Source: Nothophaeocryptopus gaeumannii (Eukaryota; Ascomycota; Dothideomycetes; Mycosphaerellales; Mycosphaerellaceae). From it: a stretch of 64,000 nt of DNA. Below the pieces are notes generated by a model. The model was not told where the DNA came from. It made no database searches and worked only from the letters and a program-made list of their open reading frames with translations. Location: the NCBI GenBank assembly GCA_031771865.1, contig JASISA010000023.1, forward strand, positions 868,001 through 932,000, read 5' to 3'. The position numbers and the translations under genes were made by a program. Within the stretch, counting starts at the first letter, position 1; every line of letters starts with the position of its first letter. Below are positions 1 through 10,930 of this stretch, one piece after another.

Positions 1-2494
1 CTGAACATCACGAGGGACAGCAACGTCGGTACACACTCCGAAGACGCTTTGAAAGAGCTTTGCACTGCAGTCTGGACTCCAAGCACTGCCAGCGCAGCGC
101 TCGTGGAGACAGACATCACGACAAGCTCTCCTTGCACGTTGTCCGCGTCGACCTTATCGACCTATAAGGCACTCACAAGATGTGATCGTCGTACAGCATG
201 CTGCTGATGCTCGTAACGAACGACAACTCATGATGATCACAGCGACTCATCGAATGCATTCCTTCCGCTCATCTCCACTTGGATCCAACTCTAGGCTTAG
301 ATTATCTTCCCAGACACTATTCAGAGACTTCGACACAGTTTTACACTCAAATGTAGTTCCAGCTGCTTGTTGTTCCTATGGGATATATCGCGGAACCGGA
401 AGTATGCGTTGCTATGACTGTGTACTTCTCGACACTGAGAACCAAGATACAGGTTCCGACGTCTATCATTTGAGGATATACTGAACAGCCACATGTTCTT
501 CCTTGCATGGATACGAGAGTGTCCATTACAAGGGGTGTGAGCAGACTACCTAGAGCACCGAAATGCAATCAAGCTCCTGCAAACCAGCTGATCTGTAAAT
601 GCTATCCGATTGCTATCAAAGCGGTAGGCAGACCGCAGGAACGCTACGAGACAAACGGGACTTCATTTCGAACACTTGCCTTGGTTGAAGATAACATCGC
701 TTGATAGGATGAACTGTCCTGAGACTTCAGCTTGAGAGAGTTTCGCTAGCAGAGAGAGCCAGATAGTCTTTCGTGACCTGGCTTCGATGGATCCCGCTCG
801 CTCTGCTACTGCTGTTCTACCTATCGCTGCTGGTTCATCCTTCGTAGCGAGCTAGCGATCAGCTTCTCGGTGTCTCGTGCTGCGACATGTGCAGTCGACA
901 TTCTACTTGCGAAGCTTTGATCTGCCTGCAGATTCTCAGCCTCGTCTAGGTATTTCGTTCAAATAAAATCATCTGAGAGACTCTCGAGTGGGATCTGCGC
1001 AGCCGCGTTGTAACTGTTGGGCGTCAAGTTCAGCAGTATCCTTGGCAATCGCGGGCAAGCTTGCGCAGGAGCTGATGACGTTGAGATTGACTTCTGACTG
1101 AAACGCGAGCCGTTGCACGGAATAGGAAGCACTCAGATCCGACGTGCACGCGCAACACCTTCTCGCCTGCCATTCCATGATATGGGAACAACCAGCTAAA
1201 CAGACCGATTGACTCTTATTGCAATACAGATTGATCAAGATGCCGGTTGGAAGAACAGCTATGAGACAGCACCCACAGAGCTTGTTTGCCTTACCACACC
1301 CTTGAGCACGCTTGTCCGGCGAGTCAATAGGTGCTGCATGTGTGCTTCGCACTCAATGCGCTGACAGGAGTTGCCTGTTGCAGTTTTCTGACGTCGCAGT
1401 CAATCAGCTTCGAGGCTGCTCCTTCCGTCGGGCCAAACTCCCTTGCTAACTAGGCAGCATAGGTATACTGTATACACAGCTCACAATACAGACTCCAGTA
1501 GTAACCTTGCCATCGACACAAGTCTGGAATTTCATCTCTGCAACTCTGCGACCAGGAAGAAATCCGCCGCTGCTACAGCATCGACTCGACTCAGTCAATG
1601 AAGCGTTTCATGAAGACTTTGAGTTCAATTCGAATACCAAGGTATTACTCCCGAAGTTCGAGCAAAGACGAAAGGACGGCGCGTTCTTTGGGTTCCGGGT
1701 GCACTGCAGCGTGTCGTTGGCGGCTTCTCGCCTCGATTGAGCACATGCCTGAGAGAACGATTAGCAATGCGCCCCAGTACTGCACAGCCTCGCTAATGTA
1801 GGAACGATGAAAGTCTATCAGAGGGGAATCAGAAAGTTCTCTCAACGCCGCGGAACGACTGCAGAGCAAAAGAGGTACGGTACTAATTATCCTCATCATT
1901 GACCAATGTACACGGGAGCCGAAGGCTTTCACTTACCTGCAGCTGTGTTCTGCCCGCAAAAAGCTGCTCTGCTCGGAACCTCAAAGGATGTGCAAAACAA
2001 AGACGAATTCTCACATTCAAGTCTTTCATACCGACCATCGAACATCGTGTTCCACACTGACGTTGTGGTCATCCACATATCGCTCCAGCCGAGCCCGGCC
2101 CGATCACGGTTTTCCCCAGATGAAGTCACTTTCCGTCGCACTTCCGAAGGCAAAAAACGAAAGGAGATGCAAAAGACTTACAGCACGAGGCATTCCCGTA
2201 CGGTCACCCATTACAGTACTACTCTCGCGGTCACATGGTTATCATGGCAGAGCGGACGGGATGCTGATTGTTCATGTGCCTGTGGCCGTAAGTGAAGTGG
2301 TGGGATGTGCTGCTGCTTATGACTGCTAGATTCGAAGCGCAAGTGACCAACGAATTTGGATCTTGCTCCTTTGACATATGCACCGACAAATACCCATGTT
2401 GGCGACATCTCGACTTTCCGGGGACGTGGTACATACGCGATTGGAGCAGGGCTTAGAGAGATTGTGCTTGTGAATATCTACCTGATGCCGGACA
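1..2494. other. Gene-poor stretch, no recognisable gene
   Basis: I see no convincing gene here. Open frames are short (up to about 130 codons), overlap on both strands, often lack an ATG and resemble no family I know. Base composition is ordinary, with no long repeat or tRNA-like cloverleaf. Confidence 0.5.
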
Positions 2495-3362
2495 ATGATC
2501 ACAAAGAGCCAGAGCAATGCAGCAGCCTTAGAGCCACAGTATCCAGCCTCGCCGGCAGGGGACTTCGTTGGTTTGCTAGGCCAGATCCAGATCGTGCGAT
2601 ACACTGAAGGCCCTGTTGGTCCCTACGATGAGCTACTGATTGTGCCAGGATACTTTGACTACGAAGACGCTGGGCGAAGAAAGCGAAGTGTGAATATCAG
2701 TCGCATCTATGTCAGTCAAAAATACAGTATTTGGAATGCAAGACAGATTGAGCACATGCAATTTGATAGTCCGACATAAGAAGATGCTGACACTGATCGA
2801 ACAGTGTGGAACATCCCCATACACCTCGCCAGATTCGACTGGACCCACCACCCCGACGGCAGAACCACAGTCCAAGTCTACCCATTTGACACCTCTGGCT
2901 GTCCAGGCGAAGGTATCCCATCTGCCAAAACCTTCGTTCCAGATGATCTTCTCGCCAGTCTTACCTAGCAATCTCCTAAGCAAACTACCTATCCCCGGCT
3001 TACAAACCCTCGACCTCAATCCCAAGATCCCATTCACCACGGATTTATATGAGCTCCTCGGGATCAACGCGACGCTTGTACAACCTCCTGTCCCAGAAGC
3101 CAGGAATACCTACGGGGCCCTGGTGAGCGGAGGTCCTTACTGGAGATCTGTTGTCCCGTGCCAGTCGAGTCTGAGGACGTCTGTTGGAACGGTCAATCTG
3201 GATCAGAGTGGTGGTGATGGGGAGGAGTATAGGGTCAATGCGGTGAGCGATGAGTTCCATAGGAACTTTTGGCCTAGGCTTCCGAGTGTAAATGTTGCGT
3301 TGAAGATGGAGGATGCGACTATTACTTTTAGTGAGCCGGAGATTTTGCCTTGTGCTTCTTGA
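2495..3362 (+). pseudogene. Acetoacetate-decarboxylase-superfamily-like protein, frameshifted
   Basis: The translation carries landmarks of a fungal family of the acetoacetate decarboxylase beta-barrel superfamily: GPYDELLIVPG near 2615-2647, RIYVSQ near 2705, WNIPIHLARF from 2807, NATLVQPP near 3070 and KMEDAT near 3304. These landmarks lie in two frames. After AKTF (codon ending 2935) the conserved sequence resumes at FQMIF from 2937, so one extra g at 2936 breaks the frame; without the shift the first frame stops a few codons later. An intron is expected between SIWNAR (about 2740) and the acceptor ending 2804, but no GT donor stands in a suitable place (a gc lies at 2739). The usual N-terminal part is also missing upstream of 2495. 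Substrate is unknown for these fungal relatives. A sequencing error could explain the shift, but not easily the weak donor and short N terminus as well. Confidence 0.6.
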
Positions 3363-6333
3363 GTTGGACGGCGTTTGATGATGGAGGGAGATTTTATGCA
3401 GCTTCGAGTATCGTGCAAGACATTCCTCTACCGGCCTCTAGATCTCGCGTGAAGAACTGTATAGAAGCCACGCCTCAGGCCTTTCGAGGCGTTCTCCGCT
3501 TTGCAGTCGGTGTGTCCGAAAGTCCGTTGATATGAGATTCATTCCAAGGCTGAGACAATGTCTCGGGTCGAACAGTCTGTACGTATACGAATCAACCTGT
3601 CATCATCAGATAGACCCTTTCGCAGCCTCGGCCTACCATCTACCTCTCACCATGCATGCTCATACTCCCGCAGATCCTTCGACCGCTTTTCAACCCTCAC
3701 ACCAGCCTCCACAAGTCCTGCTCGCCTAGTTGCTTCCCGCGTGGCTATTCAGTACCACGGCACAGCGGCGAAAAGTGGCCGTCAGAACCAACATCTGCAT
3801 CACTATAAGCATATTGAGCCTTTCAAGCCACTGCATATGTCCAGCGGATATGTGATTACCGCGTTGGGTATGGTGGTGAAGCCTATTGTACGCCACCGAC
3901 CACGCGAGCAGGAAGAAGCAATGTGGTGATCCTGCGGAGTGGTTCGAGATCGAAGGTAGATGATCTTGCAAGTGTTGATCAGACAGACTGGTTTTGTGCA
4001 GCATGAAGTTGGAGTTGCAGCAGTAGAGAGCGGTTTCCATCGGCGATTGGGCATCATTCACTTGCATCTGATACAATGTGCCAAGCAACAACTCTATTTC
4101 AACCTCTGCTCATGTCGAAGGATGCAGCAATGCCAAGAGATCGTCCAGTACGTCAAACATCATGCAACTGCCGTCAGCGATGATCAGCATGGTCGTTCTC
4201 AGATGCTGTAGCAACGTTTCTTCATGCATTCGCACGTGTGTCTGACGCTTCAATACATGGCCGGCGTCTCATATTGATGAATTGGCGAACATCAATACGA
4301 GCGATGGACGAGCCTTATATTCGGCTCAACTTCAGGTCCTCCTCCAGCGCATTATGAGGTAAATGTTCTCGTTGTAGGCTTCATCGCTTCGTGGCCTTCT
4401 TCATCTTCCATCGACGATTAGGCACCATTCATGGACAGTCAGACATCGAATCCCTTGTCAGGCCAGGCTGTTATCGATCGGCTCTCTACCAGTAGGCGAG
4501 GCCTGTTGTCAATCTTATTTGGATCGATCGCCCGATCCGCATGCCATCCTGAACCCAGAGATCTGCAACCATGGGGGAGAGAGGACGGCAGTTGTAACTG
4601 TGGCGCAGCAGATATAGTCGTTTACTGTCTGGCCTGTCGTCTCGCATTCCCTCGCATTCCATCTGTAAACTATGATCAGGAATTGACGTTACATATGGCA
4701 TTGTGCATACCGCGAATGAGACGTCCGCCGGATGAGCCATGCCAATGACTCGTATTCATTCACTTGCAACTCGGATCAAGTGGAGGATCTTCTAGATTCT
4801 TCAGCTCCATCCGACAAATGCCGCCGAGTTCTTGATCGACCAGGTGAACGTCCAGCCTTCAGCCGTTGGCACACCCTCCGAATTGTCCACAGTGTCGTCT
4901 CTTCCCTCAAGCTCCAAAACGCTCTCGGTGCTGCCCAAGCATCGACGATGAGACGTCAACATCTCAAGACTGTGTGAACGCAGTAAAACTCAATTGAGAG
5001 CATAGCAACTCCCAGCGCTGCCTCGAGGCGACATTACACTTCCTGGCTATAGCAGTCAGCACGTATTGATCGGCATGCCGAAAGGCGAGGGCTAGTATGC
5101 AAGCAATTGAGCTGATCCAGGCTCCCCGGGCCAGCTAGCCTTGTTCATTGAACCGAAAAGATCGCAAGGGTCGTGAGGAGCGTGAACTGCAGCCGCCTCT
5201 GCCACCGCGCCGACAGCAAAATCCTCAATCCGCCGGCGAGATGCACTCACATGACTGAGCTTCAACGCGAGTCTTATACAAGCCTTGACATCTGGCTTAC
5301 AGAGTCCAGCCAAGAGCGTTCTTCCCAGACGTGCGACGACCACTGCTATTCAAAAAGGATGCTAAACCAACGAGCAGACGCACCTAGCTGACCTTGCTGC
5401 TCGCACCGAATGTCTTCGAATTGCCTTCGAAGAGCGCTACGCGGTAGCTGTCGACTCAGTGTCCAGCCTCCAGCTAGTTCAAGCATCGGCAGTCCGAACG
5501 TGGAGCGTCCAGCCATTCATCGCTACAGGCGGAAGACCAGCCCGCCGGTATCTGCAAGCCGAGCGAGCCATCGAATCTCGCCTTCAGCGAAATGCCTCCT
5601 TCTGCATGTGAGCGTCGCACGTACATATCAATCTCCCATATAGACCTCTCTCTCAACACCCATTATACCTTTGGCTAGCCACAGACACTCCAAGCAGTCG
5701 TTCTCACGCCGTAAATAAAGGTGTGAGCCCCGTTGCAAGGTAAGTCGAAGCGAGCTTCCGTTGCCTTCGGTTCATGCATGTGACAACGAGCTTACGTGCA
5801 TATCACCCTGTTCGAGCTGAGTGAATGCATCAGCGATACCTCGTTGATCTACAGGAGCGGCAGCAAATGCATGAATGTGCTTGGCGCAAGGCCTAGAAGG
5901 GTAGACATGGACCATATCATTGGGTATCTGCACAAGTCCTTCATTCTGTGACAATCTGTCCGCGCCGATTTGACTCTAGACCACTTTCCTCACATATCGA
6001 TCCCTGCTGACTGGCCTTCCCTCAAGCCACGGCGCTCTTTCAATGCATCGTCCAACTTGTCCTTGACTCGCACGCTCTTGGTCCAGCGTCGTCTCCAGCA
6101 CGCCAGGTTGACTTTCGGCGGGCTGTCTGATTGTGTCCAGCTGCGACAGGAGGAAGTGAGGTTGGGCAGCGACGCTTGAAAATGGTGTCAATTGCTTGAG
6201 CATTGCCAAGACAGCCAAGGGAGTCCTTGCGATTGAATAGCTCGGCGGGTATGTAGCCGCAGTTGCCTGGTTTGACGAGACGGTCGTCCTCATCAGAGTC
6301 CAGCTCGTGCCCACGTTCTTGATCATATATTGC
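3363..6333. other. Intergenic, nothing recognised
   Basis: About 3 kb without a supportable gene. Short open frames occur on both strands but lack family similarity, consistent codon use or a plausible exon structure. The last few hundred bases would hold the 3' UTR of the minus-strand JmjC gene. Confidence 0.45.
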
Positions 6334-9300
6334 TCAAGTCACCACTCCCCTCGCTGGTATCTCATCCACTCCATCATCATCGTCGCTGTCGTCGGCCATA
6401 CTGACGTTGTTGAGCCCACTGCCACCACCAGCTCTGGCGCTGCTGAAACCTCTCGACCCAAAGCCATCGCCGAAGCCCATGTCATCTTCAAGCATCTGGA
6501 GCGCGTGAAGTTTCGCTAGTCGGTTCTCTTCTCCCATTTGGCGTTGAGCAGCCTGCGCTTGAGCCTGCGCTTGCTTACTAGGTGTATCTTTGGCCGAGCC
6601 AGCTTTCGGTGGCCGTCCTCGAGGTCTGCCTGAGCTGCCAGGTCTGCTAGAATGTCCACTCGTCGCCGGAGTTCCATTCGCTGAATCGCCGAAGTCACCA
6701 TTAGCAGCCGCATTTATAGCGTCGTCAATGTCATCGCCGTCGTCTTCGATATCGATGGGCTCGTTGGCGGCGGAAGGTCGCATGCTTGGTTGCTTCCCAC
6801 CTTCAGCTGGTCTGCCGTTCGCTTTTCCGTTGGGCGTATTCTGTGCCGAGACAGCGTCCTCCGTCTCCTGCTGAAGTTGCTCACCAGGTTCGCTGATTCT
6901 GACTCGCTTCGGCTTTGTTGGTTTTGGACGGCCTGGATTATGATGGCGATCACGATGGTTTTCGGGCAGCTCAGAGGGCGCGTCTGGATCATCATCGCCA
7001 TGTCGGTTCTGGAGATAGCCAGGCATTGATCTTCTCTTGCTGTTGATGGCTACGAAAGAGCCGTCGTCCAGCTCCCCGTCATCAGATGAGCCAATCTCGA
7101 CCTCTTCGTAGACTCGCCTGCTCTTACGCCTCTGCTTATTACTGGCAACAGTAGCCGGCTGGTTAGCAAGATCTCGCTTGACACGCTTGCCATTTGGCAG
7201 ACGTTCCCGATAAGTGTAGCCATAGTTCTCATCCTTCTCCACAGGGATGAGGGCCTTCTTAGTGTTGCCAGTGAGGATCAAACCGTCTCTCATCTTCTGC
7301 TCGCGCTCTTCTTGAGGATTCTTCGGCTTCTTAGGCTGAATATCACTCTTCAGCAGCAAATCCTCGTGGTCCTCTTCTTCTCCTTCCTCTTGATCTGGTT
7401 GTGCGCCTTCGACGACCTCGTGTTCCGCATCGGCATCGTCTCCAGCGCCCATTGCGGCCATGGCCGCCTGTTGAGCGATTGCCTGTGCCAATCGTGCGCC
7501 TGGTATGCGGAGCTTCACAATGCGCTTCTTACCCTTGATGGCAGCCTGTAACATGATGAAGCGGCCTTCTGCCTTCGCCTTCTCGAGTGCCTTGCGCTCC
7601 TTCTCTTTCTCGAACTGTCGTTGCGCTTCATTCTTCGCCTTGCTAGCCATCGCTCCGGTGGCTTCTTCAGCGAGATCGTAAGACCGAAACCCGGCAGCTG
7701 CCAGCCTAGGCTTCTTCTGCTTGGGTCCCTTCTGCATGGCAATATCGTCGTCATCGTCGTCTTCCTCGCCATCCTTGCGGCTCTTTCGGCGCTTCTTGCT
7801 CTTCTTCTTGTTGGCCGATTGTGTTTCCTCGCCGTTCGGCTCCTGACTGTCTGACACGTCAGGATGGTAGCCAGGATACTGGTAGGAGCTGTCACCATCT
7901 AGCTGAGGATACATCTGCGCAGCAGGTGCCGAGCATCCAGCGTACCCAGCGGATGCAAGAGGAGCGTAGCCATCTGGAATTTCACCGTTGGCATTCGCGG
8001 GCGCTCCGGCAGCCATTGCCGCAGGCCCTGGTAGAGAGGAGTTCGCCATTTGCAATTGCCTCGCCAGTGCCGTTTCTTCATCTTCGCCGGGCAGCACACC
8101 GCCAGCCGGTCGCCGCCGGCTGCCGGATGGAATGGGTGGTCCACCGAGAGCTGGGTCGAGAGGTGTGTCATCCATTGGAGAGTATTCCATCTCCACCTGG
8201 GTCTCATCGATCATGTCTTCGTCATCCAGTTCGGGATCGTTCTCTTTGTCCATATCAGCCGCAGCTCGAGCGCGCTTGAAGCGGCGGGAATCGGTGCGAT
8301 TGGCCGGGTCATCGTCCTTGAGCCAATTTAGGTTGCTGACACTGAAATCTACCAATGCCTCAACGCTTCGAACATCGGCAACTTTTTTGGTGTCGTGACC
8401 AAGGAGCGTGCCCTTTGGTTCATACGACTGCATTTTGCCCTCGCGTTTGCAAGCGCCAGCAAAGCAGATTCCCAGGCAATGGGGGCATGAGAAGTCTGGG
8501 TTCTCCATGATCTCCAGAGGCATCTTGTCCCAGCCACGAAACAAGGAGCCATAGCACCAAGCCCTGTCGCAAGTCGTACACTGCGCCATCTTCCAAAGGG
8601 GATGACGATGGCAGCACACGTGACAAGACTTGCTGTTCTTCAGCCAGTGCTTATTCTTCTTTTTCTGGATCTTCTTGACAGTACCGTCGTCTCCAACTAT
8701 GATCTCCTCGTCAGATTCATCGTTATCTTCCGGCTCCTCGGGCTTGCTAATGTCTTTCCACGGGCGGCGCTTCAGCTGCTCCTTACACACTTCCGCCAGT
8801 GTCTTCCTGCCGAGCCTTCGTCGCTCTTCGTTCAACGGTAGTGGCGTCTTCGCAGTGACTTGACCGCCATCCAACTCAATAACCAGCTTCCTCCAAGTCT
8901 CGTACTTGCTGACAAGTTCCTTCCACTTGAACTGCTCGACCCACTTCAGGCCGCTAATGCAGGCACATGATCGGCCCATAGCGTAGCAATCCATGCAAAC
9001 ATCGTATGGATCGCCATCTTCGTTATCAGCGTGATGTCCAAGCAGCTCCTTGCAATGCGGACAAGACAGGAAGCGGTTGAAGATGTTCGCCCTACAGTAA
9101 GCGCAGGTAACGTTGCTGTCAAAAGGCAGATACTCAATATTCTTCGTCGAGTTCTCGCGATCGTCAGGATGGAACATCTCGCTAAGCATAATCTGTCTGT
9201 ACATGACGAAAAGGCGCTTGCAGTCCTTGCGTAGCTGCTTGACCTTTGGACTCTCCCAGAAGTTGTACGCAGCATCGCGAGGCAGTATGCTGGCTTGTCG

Positions 9301-10440
9301 CTGGGCGTCCATAAGCAGACTGGAGTACTTCTGCAGAGTGTAGTAGATTATCGCCTTGTTCTTGTACTGTTCGTCACGGCAGACGATTCGGCTTCGCGGG
9401 AGAGCTTCATTCAAGGCCATCTCCAGCGTTTCGACAGTTGTTCGGTTCCAAGCAACTTTCATTGTCCTTGTGCCACGATTCCAGACTTGGTGAGGCGCGA
9501 GCGGTGGAATCAAGACGAAGTCGCCTGGTCGCTGCTCCAACACATACACGTTGAACGGTGCTTTCTTCCAGGCCACAACCTGGGCGAAATGATTCTCAAC
9601 TTCAATGTCATGCCCAAGAACGCTCAGCCAGTACTCAGAGACCAGATGGCGATCCTTCGACTCGGTCATGAACCAGATGGAGGAACCGGGCTTTTCAGCT
9701 TTGCCATCATCCGAGACGGTGTTGGATGCTTCCACCATGATATTCTGTCCGAGCGACGCGCACATCTCCCGATGAGCAGGTGTGTAAGTGCCCTCATGCC
9801 CAATGTAGCACATCAGGTTCTCAGCTCTCATATCGGGTGGTAGAGAGCTCATCAGGTCACCAGCTCCTGCAATGCCCTTGCCCAGTCTTCTCCCAGGCAC
9901 TGCGTTATGTGGATCCGGCTTCGCACCTGGCCCACCTGGCTCACCGGAGCTGTCGTTCAGATATGCCAGTGTCTGTGGGATATGCTCCCTAAGCTTATCC
10001 CACCAGACAGGTGGACAGTCGATATCCTTCAGATACACCCTCTGCCGGTTCTTCTCTCGATATGCGCCAGGCTTGTCAAAGAACTGATTTGTGAGGAGGT
10101 CCATGTTCTTCAAGTAGTGCCCGATGGTCAGAGGTAGATTCTCCTTGGCTGTCAAATTCCTCGAATTCTCGATCTTCTCGCCGCAGTTGTCGCGCAGCCA
10201 TTTGGGTGTGAATGTCCATGGATCTAGCCGATCCTCGAAACCGTCAATGACCAGTGGTTTCCCTCCAACAATGACATGAAGGCGCACAAGCTTCTCAAAG
10301 TCGGCCAGACCTTGCTGGTCAATCATATCACAGCTGATGCGGTCAACATAGCTGAAGTTCGGCGTGGATTCAACGAGCGCTTTCAGATTGAAGTCTGGGG
10401 CGATGGGCTCGAAGGAGGCCCGCGGCCGCTGAGCGGGCAT
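6334..10440 (-). CDS. JmjC-domain protein with 4CXXC-type zinc fingers and AT-hook
   Basis: Single 1368-codon exon starting at an ATG. A JmjC (cupin) fold spans roughly residues 190-345. The iron-binding set is visible as H223-R-E225 and H317 in APHQVW. A Cys-rich module follows at 446-494 (C446, C449, C460, C463, C482, C485, C492, C494). A second at 606-664 (C606, C609, C621, C624, C629, C652, C655, C659, C664) resembles the zf-4CXXC_R1 domain of CDCA7-like proteins. The C-terminal half is acidic, low-complexity and Lys-rich, with an AT-hook (RPRGRPP) near residue 1250. JmjC proteins are Fe(II)/2-oxoglutarate oxygenases, commonly histone lysine demethylases. The retained HxE/H set suggests it could be active, but its substrate is not inferable. 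Expected to be nuclear. It is divergent from COQ2, with 490 bp between the two starts. Confidence 0.9.
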   Translation of the reverse strand: MPAQRPRASFEPIAPDFNLKALVESTPNFSYVDRISCDMIDQQGLADFEKLVRLHVIVGGKPLVIDGFEDRLDPWTFTPKWLRDNCGEKIENSRNLTAKENLPLTIGHYLKNMDLLTNQFFDKPGAYREKNRQRVYLKDIDCPPVWWDKLREHIPQTLAYLNDSSGEPGGPGAKPDPHNAVPGRRLGKGIAGAGDLMSSLPPDMRAENLMCYIGHEGTYTPAHREMCASLGQNIMVEASNTVSDDGKAEKPGSSIWFMTESKDRHLVSEYWLSVLGHDIEVENHFAQVVAWKKAPFNVYVLEQRPGDFVLIPPLAPHQVWNRGTRTMKVAWNRTTVETLEMALNEALPRSRIVCRDEQYKNKAIIYYTLQKYSSLLMDAQRQASILPRDAAYNFWESPKVKQLRKDCKRLFVMYRQIMLSEMFHPDDRENSTKNIEYLPFDSNVTCAYCRANIFNRFLSCPHCKELLGHHADNEDGDPYDVCMDCYAMGRSCACISGLKWVEQFKWKELVSKYETWRKLVIELDGGQVTAKTPLPLNEERRRLGRKTLAEVCKEQLKRRPWKDISKPEEPEDNDESDEEIIVGDDGTVKKIQKKKNKHWLKNSKSCHVCCHRHPLWKMAQCTTCDRAWCYGSLFRGWDKMPLEIMENPDFSCPHCLGICFAGACKREGKMQSYEPKGTLLGHDTKKVADVRSVEALVDFSVSNLNWLKDDDPANRTDSRRFKRARAAADMDKENDPELDDEDMIDETQVEMEYSPMDDTPLDPALGGPPIPSGSRRRPAGGVLPGEDEETALARQLQMANSSLPGPAAMAAGAPANANGEIPDGYAPLASAGYAGCSAPAAQMYPQLDGDSSYQYPGYHPDVSDSQEPNGEETQSANKKKSKKRRKSRKDGEEDDDDDDIAMQKGPKQKKPRLAAAGFRSYDLAEEATGAMASKAKNEAQRQFEKEKERKALEKAKAEGRFIMLQAAIKGKKRIVKLRIPGARLAQAIAQQAAMAAMGAGDDADAEHEVVEGAQPDQEEGEEEDHEDLLLKSDIQPKKPKNPQEEREQKMRDGLILTGNTKKALIPVEKDENYGYTYRERLPNGKRVKRDLANQPATVASNKQRRKSRRVYEEVEIGSSDDGELDDGSFVAINSKRRSMPGYLQNRHGDDDPDAPSELPENHRDRHHNPGRPKPTKPKRVRISEPGEQLQQETEDAVSAQNTPNGKANGRPAEGGKQPSMRPSAANEPIDIEDDGDDIDDAINAAANGDFGDSANGTPATSGHSSRPGSSGRPRGRPPKAGSAKDTPSKQAQAQAQAAQRQMGEENRLAKLHALQMLEDDMGFGDGFGSRGFSSARAGGGSGLNNVSMADDSDDDDGVDEIPARGVVT

Positions 10441-10930
10441 GGTGGGTGTGGATGTGGCTCAATCGCAGTGGTAATGGTCTCGCGTTTGTACAGGTGAGGT
10501 GGTAGTGATTTCGGCTCGGATGAGTCCCAGGATGCGCATATCAAATGGCGTTCACGCGCATTGCTGGTCACAGGCCGAGGACAGGCGCGACGGCGTGTCG
10601 GAGGGGCGGATGTGAGTCGCGGAGCTCAGACGCAGCTTACAACAGTAGTGGCGTCCGCGTTGAAGGTGTCGGAGAGGCATTTGCGCTCGTGGTGAGAAAG
10701 ATAGTCGCGAGGGAAGGTGCTCGAACTGCAGGCAGTGGCAGGCACGGAGCGGACGAGGCGCGCCTTGGCAAACTTTGTCGCGAGGAAGCTTGGGATGAAG
10801 AAGGACCTCAGGCTGCCTCCTTAACCATGACCATCATCTGTCTTACTTTGTACGAAGACTTCGACATTGCTGGTCAGTATGCTTCATTTCATCGTTTTGA
10901 GGGACCGTTCTAAGGTAGGTAGGTGCTAGT
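10441..10930. promoter_or_regulatory. Divergent intergenic region, JmjC gene / COQ2
   Basis: 490 bp separate the ATGs of two divergently transcribed genes, so both promoters should lie here. I could not identify specific transcription-factor sites with confidence. Confidence 0.4.

Noticed and set aside
969..1352. 127-codon minus-strand frame rich in cysteine
   Set aside because: It begins at GTG, has no signal peptide or family resemblance, and lies among many comparable frames.
10545..10913. 122-codon frame in the JmjC/COQ2 intergenic region
   Set aside because: Sits in a divergent promoter; no homology or coding signature.
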